Positions 1 to 9,076 of a DNA stretch of 64,000 bases are shown here, one piece after another. The position numbers were made by a program, and so were the translations under genes. Where the stretch lies: the NCBI RefSeq assembly GCF_002563965.1, contig NZ_PDJF01000001.1, forward strand, positions 2,170,001-2,234,000. The letters are read 5' to 3'. This DNA comes from Corynebacterium renale (GTDB lineage Bacteria > Actinomycetota > Actinomycetes > Mycobacteriales > Mycobacteriaceae). Position 1 is the first letter of the stretch. The number at the start of each line of letters is the position of its first letter. Under the pieces are notes generated by a model. That model was not told where the DNA came from. It made no database searches and saw nothing but the letters and a program-made list of their open reading frames with translations.

Positions 1-623
1 GCAGCGTGCTCGGATTCAGCGCGATCTAACTCCGAAGATTTTTTCACCTGCCCCTTTGCTGTGTAGTACTTGCCATATTCTTCTTCGACAGCGCGCATGA
101 GGTCGTCGTCAGAGCTAGCAAAGTAATCCGCGTCGCCACCAGTCTGACTATTCAACGCCTTTTCCAGCGAAGGGATACCGACAGCCGCTAACTCTGGGTC
201 TAATTCATCCTGGCTAATAAAGAGCTTGTCCAACAGGTTCCGGTCAACGTTGTTTTCTAGAATCTGCTGCAGCTCATTGTCTGCTTCACGGTCAACATAC
301 TGTGCTGGTCGCGGAGCTGTAAGGTGCAGCCGCGAAGCAGCTGCTTTTAACCAGCGCTTCTCTATGGTGAAGGTATACTCCCCTACCGTCGCACGCAGTT
401 TCACTGTCGGAGCCACGGACTGCCCTACCGGTTGTATGGCTTTGATTTCTTTTTTCTTTGTGTGGTGCGGTTCAGTAAGCGCGCGCGAAATAGCTTCGAG
501 CACCGTGGATTTACCCTGCTCATTATCACCACTAATCACAAAGACGCCTGTCTCCGGCAATTCTTCGAGGGTGAGGTGGGTGATTCCGCGGAAATTTTCA
601 ATCTCCACACTATGAATAATCAT
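1..623 (-). CDS. SbcC-like AAA ATPase, DNA repair (partial)
   Basis: N-terminal part of a large ATPase; the rest lies beyond the left edge, as no stop codon is reached. The start is the ATG at 623 (protein begins MIIHSVEIENFRG). The opening strand-helix pattern ENFRG followed by a Walker A (GDNEQGKST, about residues 32-40) is that of the SMC/RecN/SbcC family, in which the N-terminal ATPase half precedes a long coiled coil. Further on the chain becomes rich in charged residues, as expected at the start of the coiled coil. It lies 14 bases downstream of the SbcD-like nuclease on the same strand, so the two probably form the usual SbcCD-type nuclease-ATPase pair acting on DNA ends. The actinobacterial version is divergent from E. 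coli SbcC, so no symbol is given. Confidence 0.8.
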   Translation of the reverse strand, partial: MIIHSVEIENFRGITHLTLEELPETGVFVISGDNEQGKSTVLEAISRALTEPHHTKKKEIKAIQPVGQSVAPTVKLRATVGEYTFTIEKRWLKAAASRLHLTAPRPAQYVDREADNELQQILENNVDRNLLDKLFISQDELDPELAAVGIPSLEKALNSQTGGDADYFASSDDDLMRAVEEEYGKYYTAKGQVKKSSELDRAESEHA

Positions 624-637
624 CTTCTATTCCCCTT

Positions 638-1777
638 TTACGCCTTAACCGCCGAGCCGAGCCGGAAAAGCAAGTTCACTGCGTCTGTTTCTCCCGCTTC
701 GATAAGTTCGTTCAAAGCGTCAGCAGCAAAGCCCTTCAAGCCCAGGTTCTCTAGATCTTCGTCACCCGGTTCCAAATGCAATTGCATAAGCCGTTGCCGC
801 GGATACAAAGCGGCAAAAATTGGACTAAGGCTCTCCAATCCGGCCTCTAACTTGTGCATCTCTGCCACATTCACTGTGCCGTGCAACGCGTACTTAATTA
901 CCGTGCGTTCCTTATTCTCGTAAGCGCGCAGTTCATCAAGGAAACTATCCACGTCTGATTCAGAGTTAATATCGCGCGTCAGGGCTTCGAAAATCCATAC
1001 ACCCACCGGCAGCTTTTCCACCGAAACAGCTGCTTGGCGAACGCCATCTTTTTCAACTTCCACCACGAGGACATTGCCGGAATCTATTTCCCCGCTGCGA
1101 GCGTCAGGGTCCATATAGTCCGTAGTTTCGGGTGCCCCTGAAAACCACACCGCTCCCGATTCCGACACATCAGCGGTACTGTGCGAGTCCCCGAGTGCTA
1201 CGTAATCAAAAGCCCCTGCCCTAAGCGGAGCTTCTAATGCTGCGACATCGATGTAATCAGCAGTTTGCTCCTCACCGAAACGGACTGCCTGACCATGGCC
1301 TAATACAATGCGTATATCCGAACTAGGCGCCAGGTCGGATACTGCGCGCGCAACAAGATCGTCGGCAGCATGCCGCGCTAATAGCGGTGCCCCCACGACA
1401 TACACACCTGGTTTTACTTCAACAGGATCGGAGTCTGCTACACAATGCAATGGTGCTCCAACTTCAGCAACGATGCCTGCAACAATAGAGCCGGCGACTA
1501 AAGGATCATGGTTTCCCGGAAGAATATATGTGGGCACGGGCAGCGAACGCAGAGCATCGACGGCACGTCCACGCGTGCGGGCGCTGACCGAGTTGTACTC
1601 AAAGGTATCGCCGGCCATCACAATGAATTCGCAGCCTTGCTCCGCGGCTATTTCTCCTATTCGGTGAATAGCGGTGATGCGGGCGTCGTCGAAACGCGCC
1701 TGAGCATCCGGATCAAGAAAGCTACGCGTCATCCCGATCTGGGCATCTGATGTGTGCAGGAATTTTGTTGTCGTCAT
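638..1777 (-). CDS. SbcD-like metallophosphoesterase, DNA repair exonuclease
   Basis: 379-residue calcineurin-like phosphoesterase. Visible metal-binding blocks in order: HTSDAQIG near the N-terminus, GDTFEYN, PGNHDP, LGHGQ and LGDSHS. This is the order of the Mre11/SbcD nuclease subunit. The first block has Gln where many family members have His (DxQ instead of DxH). The ATG at 1777 (MTTTKFLHTSD) is preferred over an in-frame ATG 30 bases upstream, because family members begin directly with the first metal motif. The C-terminal half carries no recognised domain. It is followed by the SbcC-like ATPase with a 14-base gap, which supports a joint complex processing DNA ends and hairpins. Confidence 0.85.
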   Translation of the reverse strand: MTTTKFLHTSDAQIGMTRSFLDPDAQARFDDARITAIHRIGEIAAEQGCEFIVMAGDTFEYNSVSARTRGRAVDALRSLPVPTYILPGNHDPLVAGSIVAGIVAEVGAPLHCVADSDPVEVKPGVYVVGAPLLARHAADDLVARAVSDLAPSSDIRIVLGHGQAVRFGEEQTADYIDVAALEAPLRAGAFDYVALGDSHSTADVSESGAVWFSGAPETTDYMDPDARSGEIDSGNVLVVEVEKDGVRQAAVSVEKLPVGVWIFEALTRDINSESDVDSFLDELRAYENKERTVIKYALHGTVNVAEMHKLEAGLESLSPIFAALYPRQRLMQLHLEPGDEDLENLGLKGFAADALNELIEAGETDAVNLLFRLGSAVKA

Positions 1778-1837
1778 AGTTCTATGTCTAGCAAAAGCCC
1801 CCGACATCAGCAGCTGCTGTGTTCGAACACCTGGAAA

Positions 1838-2800
1838 TTAGGAGTCTTGGCCCGTCAACACATCGTAGAGTTCTTCGATGTCGGCTACGGCACGCAACTG
1901 CTCCACAGAGGTGTAGGAAACTAGGCGCATCGCCTTATGCAGCAAGTCGATGTCTGACTCTTCAATTGCAGGGCTTACCTTGGGGTTAGGTAGGGAGGGA
2001 AAAGGTCGGCCAGCCCAAAACCGTTCACCGCGCGAAGCCGCAGCTTCCTGACCGATGGATTCTGCGGCCCTAGTCAACGATTCTTCCAGTTGAGAAATAT
2101 CGAGCCCACGCAGAGAAAAAACCACGTGCGGATCCGTCGACATGCGTTGGGCGGCCACATCAGCAACCGCTACTGCGTGCTTGCATACGATCGTTGGGTC
2201 TGGGCAGTCGCACGCAGTGGTGACGTCGGTAGCCTCGTCGCCCAAAAGAAGATCCAGTAACTCAGGGGGCAACTCGCCGTGTTCAGCGCGGGCCAGCCCA
2301 TTGGGCAACTCCGCGATGGTGCGGGTAATTCGTTCTACGTCCGATGCGTCGCGGTAGGGCAAATTAAGCGCCACGTGGAAGGGCTCATTCTGCGATCCCG
2401 CGACTTGGGCCTCAATCCTGCCCAGAAGTATCTGTAGGCCCAGCACGCGTCCATCGGCGGCGTAGCTGCGGCCGCGCCCGATGCGCCCCTGGTCTGTTTG
2501 AGAGGTCACCAGGTTAAACAGGCGTTCACCAGCTGGTTGAAAGGTGATGCGGCCACGCTGTTGTTTCCGCTCGTTAGGCTTTGCCTTCCCCGCTGCCACC
2601 AGGCGCGCAAAATCAACTCCTGAGTAAACATCGCGCGAAGTCTTTACCTGGCGCAGGTTAGGAGTTTCCTCGCCGTCTCCCTGCTCGCCGGCCACTTCAC
2701 GAGAATCCCGTTGCTCAGGAGCTGGAGGTTTGGGTACACGCGTGCGCTTTCCAAAATCCGCGTAGATAACGTTGTCGGTGTCGTCGTTATGCTGTGCCAT
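1838..2800 (-). CDS. SWIM zinc-finger protein, partner of SNF2 helicase
   Basis: 320 residues. A SWIM finger is visible at about residues 196-207 (CDCPDPTIVCKH, giving C-x-C-x7-C-x-H). Fingers of this type bind DNA or protein and in bacteria are commonly encoded beside SNF2-family helicases. The N-terminal about 80 residues are charged and low in complexity. The region around residues 80-190 resembles the uncharacterised SWIM-associated segment of these proteins. The gene starts 3 bases after the stop of the SNF2 helicase, so the two are almost certainly cotranscribed and probably work together. The biochemical role in corynebacteria is not established. Confidence 0.8.
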   Translation of the reverse strand: MAQHNDDTDNVIYADFGKRTRVPKPPAPEQRDSREVAGEQGDGEETPNLRQVKTSRDVYSGVDFARLVAAGKAKPNERKQQRGRITFQPAGERLFNLVTSQTDQGRIGRGRSYAADGRVLGLQILLGRIEAQVAGSQNEPFHVALNLPYRDASDVERITRTIAELPNGLARAEHGELPPELLDLLLGDEATDVTTACDCPDPTIVCKHAVAVADVAAQRMSTDPHVVFSLRGLDISQLEESLTRAAESIGQEAAASRGERFWAGRPFPSLPNPKVSPAIEESDIDLLHKAMRLVSYTSVEQLRAVADIEELYDVLTGQDS

Positions 2801-2803
2801 GCG

Positions 2804-5800
2804 CTATTCCTCCTCTCGATAACTCATCAATTGAGCCAGCTGGTCAGGGTTCAATTCGGTGATCCAGCCTTCACCGACCCCAACTACTGTCCCGGCAAGC
2901 TGCGTCTTTCCGTCCAGAATATCTTGGATGGATTCCTCCATCGTGCCCTTCGTCATCATCTTGTAGACACGGACATCCTTATCCTGGCCGATACGAAAAG
3001 CACGGTCGGTTGCCTGATTCTCCACCGCGGGGTTCCACCACCGGTCCATGTGCACCACGACGTTCGCAGCCGTGAGATTCAGGCCCGTACCGCCAGCCTT
3101 CAGGGACAAAATCATGGCAAGCGGACCGTCTGGGGACTGGAAGCGTTCCACCATGGCGTCGCGAGTTTTCTGGGAGACACCGCCGTGGAGGAATGGAATC
3201 TCCGTACTGAAGCGTTCTTCTAGGTATGGCTGCAGCATGTCGCCGAAGGCCTTGTACTGGGTAAAGATGAGCATGCGCTCACCATTGTTGACGGCGTCGT
3301 CGAGAAGCCGTACAAGTTCTGCGACTTTTCCCGAACGGTGGCGCCCACGCTGAGTGATGGAAGAACCGTCGGCCAAGAAATGCGCCGGGTGATTACAAAT
3401 CTGCTTGATACGTGTCAGAGACGCCAAGACCAGGCCCCGGCGCGCCATACCTTCGCGGCGTTCCAACTGCTCCTGAATGTTGTCCACGTACGCTTGGTAG
3501 AGCGCAGCTTGCTCAGGTGTCATACTGACGGTGAACACTTCTTCGGTCTTTTCCGGTAGGTCGGAGATAATTGTCGGATCGGTCTTCACGCGTCGCAGAA
3601 TGAAGGGGGCGGTGAGGCGTCGTAGAGTTTCCATGGCGTGCTCGTCGCCGCCTACTTCGATAGGTTTTGCAAAGCGGTTACGGAAGAAAGATGCTGACCC
3701 GAGCACTCCCGGGTTCGTGAAGTCCAAAATCGACCGCATCTCACTGAGCTTGTTCTCCATTGGGGTACCCGTGAGCGCAATACGATGACGTGCAGGAATA
3801 GAGCGCACTGCCTTGGAGGATCGGGTTGCCGAGTTCTTGATGTGCTGCGCTTCGTCGAGAACAACGTGATCCCAGTCCACCTTGCTGAGAGTGGCAAAGT
3901 CGCGTGCGACGACGCCGTACGAGGTAATCACCACGTCGTATTCAGCCGTGGCCTCTACGAATTCCTTGCCGCTGAGCCTTCCACTTCCGTGGTGCATCAA
4001 TACTTTGAAGTCGGGCACAAATTTTGTTGCTTCGCGCTTCCAGTTTCCCACGACTGACGTCGGAACCACGACCAAAGTAGGCCCTTCTTTTTCCCCTCGG
4101 GCGTGTTCAACTGCCAGCATGGTCAAAAGTTGCAAGGTTTTGCCCAGGCCCATGTCGTCGGCGAGGACTGCGCCGAGCCCGGCCCGGGACATGGCATAGA
4201 GCCAGTCCACGCCCCGGCGTTGGTATTCGCGCAAAGAGGCGTGCACGGTATCAGGGAGCTCTACTCTGCTGGGTGCCGGCGGCTCTGCACCGCCGAGGAG
4301 CGACGCGTACCAAGTGGAGCCAGTGAACTCCACGGGGGTTAAGGCGACTGTTTCCAGTGCCAAGGCGCGTAGGTCCTCGACAGTTACTTGTCCGCCGGTG
4401 GCGTCGCTGTTGAACTTTTCGCGTTGTTGCTCGAGTTCTTTGGCTAATTCCTGCCAAGCGGGGTCGTCTACAGCCTTGAGCCTTTCGACTTCTGCCGCCA
4501 TGCTGGCTAGTTTCTCGCGCCAGCGTTTGCGGGAAGTCTTCTTAAGCTTCTCCATGTAGGCCGTGATATGGGAGACCGCCTGGGTATCCGCCATCACCCA
4601 GTTGCCACGCACCTTGATAAGCCCACTCTTGGATTCGATGAGGGCTTGCATTTCCGCCGGAGTGAGTCTGGTCCCGTCAACGGACACGGACCAGTCGTAT
4701 TCCACCAGCGTGTCTAGGCCAACTTTGCTGACAGTTGGACTTTCAGCCGGGTCAGAATCCGTGGCGGCGTGTAACGCCGCGGTTGTTTCTGCGGTGGCCC
4801 ACGATTTAGGCAGCAAAACGGAGATGCCGGCCTTTTTCAGGCGCGGCGCGTCTTGGGATACGAACTGCACGATTTCATCGCTGCTTAAGTACACGTCCCA
4901 ATCACCGGCAACGTCTTCCCCGATGAGGTGGGCGATGGGATTGCCCTGGAACTGAACTTTGTATAGCTTGCTCTGGCCATTGACGGAGGCGTCGAGAAGC
5001 GGTGCAGTCTTTACTGCTTTGTGCAGTGCAGTTTCCAAGGTCTGGCGGCTTGACCAGTCCAGGATGGAGACATCGACAGGACGTGGGGCGGAGCCTCCAG
5101 TCCGGTAACGCACGCGGACTGGCCACAGGGCATCGCGCGGGTCGACGGGGTTGTCGTCATCGTTGCCCGGGGCCTCCACCATGATGACTAGCTCGAGGTC
5201 CGCAGCTGTGATGGAATTTTTCCAATCATTGAGCCGATTGAGAAGACCCGTGACCTTACGTTTCAGCGGTTCGGAGTGCAACAGCGCAGACACGAACGGA
5301 TGCCAGTCACTCGACCTCGGTGTGTCGCGCACGTCTTCGAGAGTACGCACTGCAATCCAATGTGGCAGGGTTTCCGATATGTCTTCACCGAGATTGCGGT
5401 TGTTGATTGTCAGAATTCCAGGCGCAGCTGCAACCATCTGTGCGACCCATGACCGTTCCGGTAGCCCGGGGGCAAGCTGGAACTGTGGCCACCATTGATC
5501 GTCGATGTACGCCAGTTTGATAGTCACTCTGCCGGCGTCGACAAAGCGGTTGAGACCCGCATACATGCGGATGAGCCACAGCAGATCCGGGGCAATAGAT
5601 TCCCGCTGCGCTTTTTTAATGGCGGGATTATCCTCCCCGAGGACGGTGAGCTGGCCTAAAAATTCAACGGCTTGCTCGGGCGTGTACGCCGCGGTTGGGA
5701 TGGTGAGCGCAACTTCGCGCCCTTTGGGGGTGCGCAACGTGGCCCGCAACCGGTGGCGGAAGGTGGTGCGCTGCAACAGCGCCTCCACTGTGGCAGGGAA

Positions 5801-5914
5801 AGTCCCTTCCGGGACGGTGTCGGGCAGAACTACGCGGTGCCCGTCTACCTGCTCAATCCATAGGTGCAGTCCGGAATGCTGCACCCACAGTCCATGCAGG
5901 AGGTAAGAGGCCAT
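2804..5914 (-). CDS. SNF2/HepA-family DNA helicase-like ATPase
   Basis: 1036 residues. The N-terminal half (about 1-500) is the SNF2-associated bacterial region. The C-terminal half holds the two RecA-like domains: Walker A DDMGLGKT at about 584-591, the DEAQ box (VVLDEAQH) at about 684, LTGTPMENK, and motif VI (QATDRAFRIGQ) at about 966-977. Such proteins translocate on double-stranded DNA and remodel bound proteins, including RNA polymerase. The ATG at 5914 (MASYLLHGLW) was chosen; an upstream in-frame ATG would add 24 basic residues that do not look conserved. First gene of a probable operon with the SWIM protein, and divergent from putP. Confidence 0.88.
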   Translation of the reverse strand: MASYLLHGLWVQHSGLHLWIEQVDGHRVVLPDTVPEGTFPATVEALLQRTTFRHRLRATLRTPKGREVALTIPTAAYTPEQAVEFLGQLTVLGEDNPAIKKAQRESIAPDLLWLIRMYAGLNRFVDAGRVTIKLAYIDDQWWPQFQLAPGLPERSWVAQMVAAAPGILTINNRNLGEDISETLPHWIAVRTLEDVRDTPRSSDWHPFVSALLHSEPLKRKVTGLLNRLNDWKNSITAADLELVIMVEAPGNDDDNPVDPRDALWPVRVRYRTGGSAPRPVDVSILDWSSRQTLETALHKAVKTAPLLDASVNGQSKLYKVQFQGNPIAHLIGEDVAGDWDVYLSSDEIVQFVSQDAPRLKKAGISVLLPKSWATAETTAALHAATDSDPAESPTVSKVGLDTLVEYDWSVSVDGTRLTPAEMQALIESKSGLIKVRGNWVMADTQAVSHITAYMEKLKKTSRKRWREKLASMAAEVERLKAVDDPAWQELAKELEQQREKFNSDATGGQVTVEDLRALALETVALTPVEFTGSTWYASLLGGAEPPAPSRVELPDTVHASLREYQRRGVDWLYAMSRAGLGAVLADDMGLGKTLQLLTMLAVEHARGEKEGPTLVVVPTSVVGNWKREATKFVPDFKVLMHHGSGRLSGKEFVEATAEYDVVITSYGVVARDFATLSKVDWDHVVLDEAQHIKNSATRSSKAVRSIPARHRIALTGTPMENKLSEMRSILDFTNPGVLGSASFFRNRFAKPIEVGGDEHAMETLRRLTAPFILRRVKTDPTIISDLPEKTEEVFTVSMTPEQAALYQAYVDNIQEQLERREGMARRGLVLASLTRIKQICNHPAHFLADGSSITQRGRHRSGKVAELVRLLDDAVNNGERMLIFTQYKAFGDMLQPYLEERFSTEIPFLHGGVSQKTRDAMVERFQSPDGPLAMILSLKAGGTGLNLTAANVVVHMDRWWNPAVENQATDRAFRIGQDKDVRVYKMMTKGTMEESIQDILDGKTQLAGTVVGVGEGWITELNPDQLAQLMSYREEE

Positions 5915-6033
5915 AAGGACCGTTCTACCATTTTTTCGACGATGGTGCTTAAGCCAAGAAAACTTGTTTCCACCGCCGGCAATCATGGGAATAAGTCCCT
6001 ATGCTCTATACTTACTTTTCACGTCTTGCCAGC

Positions 6034-6048
6034 TGTGTGAATCACACA
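6034..6048. promoter_or_regulatory. 15-bp palindrome upstream of putP, possible operator
   Basis: TGTGTGA-A-TCACACA, a perfect 7-bp inverted repeat around one base, between the divergent SNF2 helicase and putP. The half-site resembles the CRP/GlxR half-site TGTGA, but the spacing (no six-base centre) does not fit GlxR. A different dimeric repressor is more likely. Regulator unknown. Confidence 0.4.
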
Positions 6049-6059
6049 ACACCCATTCT

Positions 6060-6154
6060 CGGGGGCTGCTTGTCGACGACCATCCGGTGATAACCGGACC
6101 CCCGTAGCCTTACCCCACTTTGGGGTGTGGCCCGGCGTGGGTAACGCAACCACA
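6060..6154 (+). promoter_or_regulatory. Hairpin-rich 5' leader of putP
   Basis: Three consecutive helices can be drawn before putP. CGGGGG (6060-6065) pairs with CCCCCG (6099-6104), enclosing UCCGGU-GAUA-ACCGGA (6083-6098). ACCCCA-CUU-UGGGGU forms at 6112-6126. UGUGG (6126-6130) pairs with CCACA (6150-6154). The ribosome site AAGGAG follows at 6183-6188. I could not match this to a riboswitch class from memory. A structured regulatory leader, or a run of accidental GC-rich hairpins, are both possible. Confidence 0.4.
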
Positions 6155-6192
6155 CCGACTAAAAACCGAAAAACCGAAGAACAAGGAGCGCC

Positions 6193-7758
6193 ATGACAGA
6201 AACTACGTGGTTTGTCATTGCCATCATCATTTATATGTTCACGATGTTGGGCATCGGCTTCTGGAGTTTCCGAAAGACCGAAAAATATGATGACTACGTC
6301 TTGGGCGATCGTGGCCTGAACCCGTTTGTCGCCGCGTTGTCTGCTGGGGCTTCGGATATGTCCGGCTGGTTGCTCATGGGGCTGCCAGGTGCTTTGTTTG
6401 TTTCTGGCCTTTCGGAAATGTGGATGGCCGTCGGCCTGCTGTGCGGAAGTTTCGCGTCGTGGACGCTCATTGCCCCGCGTCTGCGGGCTTATTCCGAGGT
6501 GTCCAGTAACTCTTTAACGCTGCCGAGCTTTTTTGAAAATCGCGTGCGCGATTCGTCGCGTATGGTGCGCATCGTCGGTGCAGCGATCATCATCATTTTC
6601 TTTGTTTTCTACGTGTCCTCCGGCATGGTCTCCGGCGGCCGTTACTTCGAAGCCACCTTCGGCGGGGACTATCTCACCGGCATGCTCATCATCGCGGCAG
6701 TCACTGTGGCCTACACGTTCTTCGGAGGCTTCCTTGCGGTGTCGTACACAGATGTCGTGCAGGGTTTGATCATGTTCCTGGCGCTCATCGTGGTTCCCGC
6801 CATGGCCCTGATCGCTCTCGATGATCCTTCCGATATCCTCACATGGCCAACATCACAGGACTACGGCCCGTGGACCGATGGCGTGGGCAATCCGGAATTC
6901 TGGTCAATCTTCAGCGGGGTCTCCGCAGCTGCGATTATTGGTAACTTGAGCTGGGGCTTGGGCTACTTCGGCCAACCACACATTGTGGTCCGGTACATGG
7001 CACTGCGTACCCCTGGTGAAGCTAAGCGGAGCCGTACTATCGGCGTCTCCTGGATGGCATTCTGCCTGTTAGGCGCGCTCGCAACCGCAGTTGTGGGCAC
7101 CGTATTCTTCGGCCAAAACCCCGACATCATGGTCACCGATCAGAAGAACTTTGAAACCATCTTCCTGGACATGGGTCGAATCCTCTTCCACCCACTGATC
7201 GCAGGCCTGGTTCTTACCGCGGTCCTCGCTGCCATCATGTCCACCATGTCTTCCCAGCTACTTATCGTCTCCTCCTCTCTGGTAGAGGACTTGCTGAAGA
7301 TTTGGAACAAGCGCAATCTGTCCGAGCACCTGCTGGTTAACCTGTCCCGCACCGCGGTCTTCGTGGTCGCTGTGATTGCAGCGCTCTTTGCGTTCAACCC
7401 CAACGATTCCATATTGGGCCTCGTGGCCTTTGCCTGGGCCGGCTTCGGTGCAGCCTTCGGACCTCTCATGATTTTTGCGTTGTACTGGAAGCGCCTCAAC
7501 GCACCAGGTGCGATCGCAGGCATGGTTGTTGGTGCAGCCGTGTCTTTCGCCTGGGGTATGTCCCCACTGTCTGACGCGCTGTATGAAATGGTGCCGGCAT
7601 TCCTTGCTTCGTGCATTGCCATCGTGGCGGTCAGTCTTGCAACTAAGGAACCCAACCGCACCATTACCGACGAGTTCGATCACGCTATCTCGCTTGCCCG
7701 TGCATCAGCACGGGAGCCGAATGCTGACTTCACCACGCTGGCCAAAGAGACGTCGTAA
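6193..7758 (+). CDS. putP: Sodium/proline symporter PutP
   Basis: 521-residue integral membrane protein of the sodium:solute symporter family, about 13 predicted membrane helices. The N-terminal pattern YDDYVLGDRGLNPFVAALS followed by GASDMSGWLLMGLPG is diagnostic for the PutP subgroup, which imports L-proline with Na+ for osmoprotection and as a carbon or nitrogen source. Start ATG 6193 has a good ribosome site (AAGGAG, 4 bases away). Its length equals that of characterised PutP proteins. Preceded by a structured leader and an operator-like palindrome. No proline dehydrogenase gene is next to it. Confidence 0.93.
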   Translation: MTETTWFVIAIIIYMFTMLGIGFWSFRKTEKYDDYVLGDRGLNPFVAALSAGASDMSGWLLMGLPGALFVSGLSEMWMAVGLLCGSFASWTLIAPRLRAYSEVSSNSLTLPSFFENRVRDSSRMVRIVGAAIIIIFFVFYVSSGMVSGGRYFEATFGGDYLTGMLIIAAVTVAYTFFGGFLAVSYTDVVQGLIMFLALIVVPAMALIALDDPSDILTWPTSQDYGPWTDGVGNPEFWSIFSGVSAAAIIGNLSWGLGYFGQPHIVVRYMALRTPGEAKRSRTIGVSWMAFCLLGALATAVVGTVFFGQNPDIMVTDQKNFETIFLDMGRILFHPLIAGLVLTAVLAAIMSTMSSQLLIVSSSLVEDLLKIWNKRNLSEHLLVNLSRTAVFVVAVIAALFAFNPNDSILGLVAFAWAGFGAAFGPLMIFALYWKRLNAPGAIAGMVVGAAVSFAWGMSPLSDALYEMVPAFLASCIAIVAVSLATKEPNRTITDEFDHAISLARASAREPNADFTTLAKETS

Positions 7759-7772
7759 AGCGTCTTAAAAGG

Positions 7773-7837
7773 AACCACCCGCCCACGTTGGAACGTCTAC
7801 GTTATGTATGCAGACTTCCTTCCCAGTGCGGGTGGTT
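7773..7837 (+). terminator. Long inverted repeat after putP, overlapping the next gene
   Basis: AACCACCCGC (7773-7782) pairs exactly with GCGGGTGGTT (7828-7837), followed by TCTTTCT. The stem is terminator-like for putP, but the 45-base loop contains the proposed ATG of the HNH nuclease gene and its 3' arm lies within that reading frame. It could act as terminator, attenuator or initiation-blocking structure. Confidence 0.4.
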
Positions 7838-8449
7838 TCTTTCTGGGCGCTGTGCCTCCTGACTGTCATCGCTGTTACCAGCACGGCTGGCCCCCTACTG
7901 AGACCACGGCCGGCGTTGCCGCGCCCAGCTCCCGTTTTAGAGCAGACTCTCCCCCACGTCCGTGAGGTTCCGCAGAGAATGTCCGTCATCGGGTACGAAC
8001 GCGAACACTTCGGCGCCTGGGCGCCCGCTATCCCCGAGGGATGCCCTATGGGGAACACACGCGACGTCATGCTGCTCGAATCATTCCCACAAGAATCATG
8101 CACTCCGAAGGGGCTTATCGACGACCCCTACGACGGAGGCCCAATCTCACCACACGATACGGACATTGACCACATCTTTCCCCTTTCCGCCGCCTGGGAC
8201 ATGGGAGCTCATTCGTGGACACCTGAGCAAAGACGCGCGTTTGCCAACGACCCCTCCAACTTGGTCGCAGTCTCCAGCTCAGCGAATAGGCAGAAAAGCG
8301 ACAAGCTGCCCGCAGAGTGGATGCCAAGCAGCCGTGGCGCGCGATGTTGGTACGCACGCAGGGTCAGTTACATCGCTTACTCCTACGACCTCGAACTCAC
8401 AAAAGCAGATAAACGGGTAATGGAGTCAGCCTGTCGGTTGATTTTCTAG
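7808..8449 (+). CDS. Secreted HNH-type nuclease (DUF1524-like)
   Basis: 213 residues. A signal peptide is visible (residues 1-28: SFPVRVV then a hydrophobic stretch ending near TSTAGP). The C-terminal half holds an HNH-like core: DIDHIFPLSAAWDMG with His122, then NDPSNLVAV at about 148-156 and SANRQKSDK at about 158-166. This D-H...N...N-x3-K order is the DUF1524/GmrSD C-terminal nuclease fold found in many secreted actinobacterial proteins. Two Cys pairs (CPMGN..SCTPKG and RCWYARR..SACR) would suit an exported, disulfide-stabilised enzyme. Role: probably extracellular or envelope DNA degradation, not proven. The start sits in the loop of an inverted repeat; GTG at 7826 is an alternative. Confidence 0.75.
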   Translation: MQTSFPVRVVSFWALCLLTVIAVTSTAGPLLRPRPALPRPAPVLEQTLPHVREVPQRMSVIGYEREHFGAWAPAIPEGCPMGNTRDVMLLESFPQESCTPKGLIDDPYDGGPISPHDTDIDHIFPLSAAWDMGAHSWTPEQRRAFANDPSNLVAVSSSANRQKSDKLPAEWMPSSRGARCWYARRVSYIAYSYDLELTKADKRVMESACRLIF

Positions 8450-8562
8450 AGTGCATATCAACATTTGCTTATTTCTCGCGTACAGTATGCAAGGTACATT
8501 TTCAACGCCGCGCGCCTCACTGCACTCCGGGGCACGCGGACAACGAAAGGCACACGTTTCCC

Positions 8563-9063
8563 GTGAATACTGTTCTTCTTATCCTGCACGTGCTTACTGC
8601 CGTCCTCTTCTTGGGGCCGGTCACTGTGGCAACGTCTACATTCCATACCCACGCAATGAAAGTCCGCGAAGGCAGCCCCGACGCTGTACACGCAGCGGGC
8701 GCGGCCAAGGTAATGCACAAGATTACTAATGTCTACGGAATCCTGTCGCTGCTCGTGCCAATGTTCGGTGTGGCCATCATGTTCACCGATATGGGCCTCT
8801 ACTTCCGCGATGGTCGCTACCACCTGTCCATCGGGTTGGCCATCATCGCGTGGGCTCTGCTGTTCTTCCTGATCATCCCGAAGCAGCGCACCATGATGGG
8901 GGCACTGGGCCTCAAGGAAGACTTCGAAGAAGGTGACCAGGCGTACGTGATCAACGACTGGGGCAAGGCCAAGAAGCAGCTGTCCATGTTTGGCGGAATC
9001 TTCGCTCTCCTGTGGGTTGTCATGGGTATTGTAATGTTCCTGCCACAGAACTTTGGCCTGTAA
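8563..9063 (+). CDS. DUF2269-like integral membrane protein
   Basis: 166 residues with four hydrophobic segments (about 4-24, 48-72, 84-104, 138-162). It begins at a GTG (8563) preceded by a GAAAGG ribosome site. The pattern of a short N-terminal helix with LHVLTAVLFLGPVTVATSTF resembles the DUF2269 family of small membrane proteins, whose function is unknown. Located between the HNH nuclease and the convergent RNA helicase, ending at a strong terminator. No functional clue from neighbours. Confidence 0.65.
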   Translation: MNTVLLILHVLTAVLFLGPVTVATSTFHTHAMKVREGSPDAVHAAGAAKVMHKITNVYGILSLLVPMFGVAIMFTDMGLYFRDGRYHLSIGLAIIAWALLFFLIIPKQRTMMGALGLKEDFEEGDQAYVINDWGKAKKQLSMFGGIFALLWVVMGIVMFLPQNFGL

Positions 9064-9076
9064 TTAGTGCAAAAGT

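Noticed and set aside
6034..6048. GlxR site upstream of putP
   Set aside because: The half-sites fit, but the centre is one base rather than six, so a CRP-family dimer would not bind in its usual geometry.
6060..6154. Known riboswitch (for example the c-di-AMP class) before putP
   Set aside because: The conserved single-stranded segments of that class are absent; only GC hairpins are shared. Reported only as an unassigned structured leader.
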